A stretch of 64,000 bases of DNA from Nocardia sp. CY41 (GTDB lineage: Bacteria; Actinomycetota; Actinomycetes; Mycobacteriales; Mycobacteriaceae), in assembly GCF_009829325.1 (NCBI RefSeq), contig NZ_VUOS01000017.1, positions 185,357-249,356 of the forward strand, read 5' to 3'. How positions within the stretch are numbered: the stretch's first letter is position 1; the number at the start of each line of letters is the position of its first letter. The notes under the pieces are model-generated. The model did no database searches, had not been told where the DNA came from, and worked only from the letters and a program-made list of their open reading frames with translations. Positions 27,073 through 64,000 of this stretch are shown in pieces. Position numbers and translations under genes: made by a program.

Positions 27073-27822
27073 ATGACCGTGCATTTCATCGGGGCCGGGC
27101 CGGGGGCGGCCGATCTGCTGACGGTGCGCGCGGTCGAGTTGCTGCGCGCGTCGCCGGTGTGCCTGTACGCGGGGACCTATCTGGATCCAGGGGTGCTGGC
27201 GCACTGCGCCCCGGACGCCGAGTTGGTCGATACCCAGCATCTGGACCTCGACCGGATCACCGAGCTGCTGGTGCGCGCGGACCGGGCGGGCCGCGACGTG
27301 GCCCGGCTGTGCTCGGGCGACCCGTCGCTGTATTCGGCGTTGACCGAGCAGACCCGCAGGCTCGACGCGCACGGGGTGGCGTGGGATGTCACGCCGGGCG
27401 TGCCCGCCTATGCCGCCGCGGCCGCGGTGCTCGGTGCGGAGCTGACGGTGCCCGAGCTGGCGCAATCGGTCGTGCTGACCCGCACGCAGGCCCGCTCCAC
27501 CGCGATGCCCGAGTCCGAAGCGCTGGCGAACTTCGCCGCCACCGGCGCAACGCTCGCGCTGCACCTGGCCATCACCCGCGTCCGCGCCTTGGCCGCCGAA
27601 CTGTCCGCCGACTATGGCCCGGACTGCCCGGTCGCCGTCGTCTACCGCGCCAGCCAGCGGGAGCAACTCGTCCTGCGCGGCAGCCTGGCCGACATCGCCG
27701 ACCAGGTGGAGGCCGCCGGACTGCGGCAGGCCGCGGTGATCCTGGTGGGCCGCGCGCTCACACCCTCGGTGTCGTGCGCGGAATCGCATCTCTACGACCC
27801 GGCGCGCGTGCGTGGGTCCTGA
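27073..27822 (+). CDS. cobM: Precorrin-4 C11-methyltransferase
   Basis: This 249-residue SAM-dependent tetrapyrrole methylase adds the C-11 methyl group to precorrin-4 in aerobic cobalamin synthesis. Key marks are the N-terminal FIGAGPGAADLLTVRA loop, the YAGTYLDPGVLAHC segment typical of CobM/CbiF, CSGDPSLYSALTEQ and TPGVPAYAAAAAVLGAELTVP. ATG 27073 has no strong ribosome site; the longer frame to 26956 does not fit the family. No other cob gene is in the window. A hairpin follows the stop directly. Confidence 0.92.
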   Translation: MTVHFIGAGPGAADLLTVRAVELLRASPVCLYAGTYLDPGVLAHCAPDAELVDTQHLDLDRITELLVRADRAGRDVARLCSGDPSLYSALTEQTRRLDAHGVAWDVTPGVPAYAAAAAVLGAELTVPELAQSVVLTRTQARSTAMPESEALANFAATGATLALHLAITRVRALAAELSADYGPDCPVAVVYRASQREQLVLRGSLADIADQVEAAGLRQAAVILVGRALTPSVSCAESHLYDPARVRGS

Positions 27823-27823
27823 C

Positions 27824-27846
27824 GGCGGGTGCCTCAGGCGCCCGCC
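27824..27846 (+). terminator. GC-rich hairpin terminator after cobM
   Basis: GGCGGGTGCC-TCA-GGCGCCCGCC forms a 10-bp stem with one G-U pair and a 3-nt loop, beginning two bases after the stop. There is no T run, but such hairpins are common actinobacterial terminators. It would insulate the NRPS gene. Confidence 0.6.
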
Positions 27847-28229
27847 CCCCGGTGTCGAAGCGCCCGAATTGGTGCCGCGGTGACTCATGTGAGAACCGCA
27901 ACATCCTTCCGGCAAACATTTGCAAAGCCCCTGCCTGCGGTGATGTTCGCCCGCTATGACCGATGGTTGGTTGCCTGCCGGGGGCGACGGTAGATTGATC
28001 CGGTGATTCGCAAAGAAGGTCCCGGCGGAGCCGGTCGGTGGGTTCTGGGCACGGTCGAGCTCATGTAACAAGCCCGGCACGTTGGACAGATAGTTCAATT
28101 GAACATTTTTTGCCTGATTTGATGTGAGAACTCAACCCGGAGACGCAGGCGCCACGCTCGGACAGGTGTGCGCCCCCTCCGGGTGTGGTCGGGGAGCGCT
28201 TGCGTGGTGTTCCGGAAGCGAGGTTACGG
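27847..28229 (+). promoter_or_regulatory. AT-richer leader region before the NRPS gene
   Basis: No gene is supported here, although several short frames are open. The stretch 27890-28125 is much AT-richer than its surroundings and is the probable promoter. It contains the palindrome at 28093-28104 and a TTGGAC (28082-28087) that could be a -35 element with that palindrome in its spacer. In the NRPS frame, the last stop is TGA 28125-28127. Confidence 0.5.
28093..28104. promoter_or_regulatory. Palindromic operator candidate in the NRPS promoter
   Basis: GTTCAATTGAAC is a perfect 12-bp palindrome followed by ATTTTTT. With no loop it is a better protein site than a hairpin. It shares the TTCAA/TTGAA arms with the TetR palindrome at 15334-15349. 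Confidence 0.5.

Positions 28230-64000
<35,771 letters not shown>

Noticed and set aside
27060..27075. Cobalamin riboswitch before cobM
   Set aside because: The 208-bp gap shows no B12-box-like sequence that I can recognise, and the start has almost no leader of its own.

Overview
The window is high-GC actinobacterial DNA. Gene content points to Nocardia or a close mycolic-acid relative: an accD1-accA1-fadE-maoC-citE block arranged as in mycobacteria, many GTG starts, dense TetR, LysR and XRE regulators, and a giant non-ribosomal peptide synthetase (NRPS). The genus is an inference from gene content; no rRNA or tRNA gene was seen.

Region 1 (1-11.3 kb) is catabolic. A minus-strand operon with short overlaps runs accD1 > accA1 > acyl-CoA dehydrogenase > MaoC hydratase > CitE-like lyase > acetoacetyl-CoA synthetase (cut by the window edge). 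It fits leucine/isovalerate breakdown to acetyl-CoA and acetoacetate. A divergent TetR gene faces it across two matching inverted-repeat boxes. Next come a 3-hydroxybutyrate dehydrogenase and an MHS-type transporter, translationally coupled, with a divergent LysR gene. Together these look like a leucine and ketone-body module. Between maoC and citE lies a GC-rich tandem repeat with an exact 75-bp period.

Region 2 (11.3-22 kb) is accessory and patchy: a second LysR, a GNAT protein, an XRE/TPR regulator, a TetR plus FAD monooxygenase pair, small hypotheticals, a double [4Fe-4S] protein, and a two-gene unit with a PI3/4-kinase-like protein. It carries rearrangement scars. A 355-bp segment with the start of a small resolvase-like gene occurs twice at about 99% identity, and one copy is frameshifted. 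The other copy is fused to the 3' half of a gene whose intact version lies at 21.5 kb. A 26-bp piece at that breakpoint also occurs alone at 13.28 kb.

Region 3 (22-28 kb) holds an ABC exporter (ATPase and permease) divergent from a DesK/NarL-type two-component system, then a PPOX/F420-type flavoprotein and cobM.

Region 4 (28.2-64 kb) is one uninterrupted plus-strand frame of at least 11,923 codons that leaves the window still open. It encodes ten complete NRPS modules and part of an eleventh, with a single epimerase in module 6. Active-site codes read by eye predict X1-X2-Ser-Ser-Thr-(D)X6-Ser-X8-Ser-X10-X11..., where X2 and X8 share a code. The first C domain resembles that of EntF, so an acyl or aryl cap is likely. 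No termination domain, MbtH, transporter or tailoring gene is visible on the right because the gene is cut.
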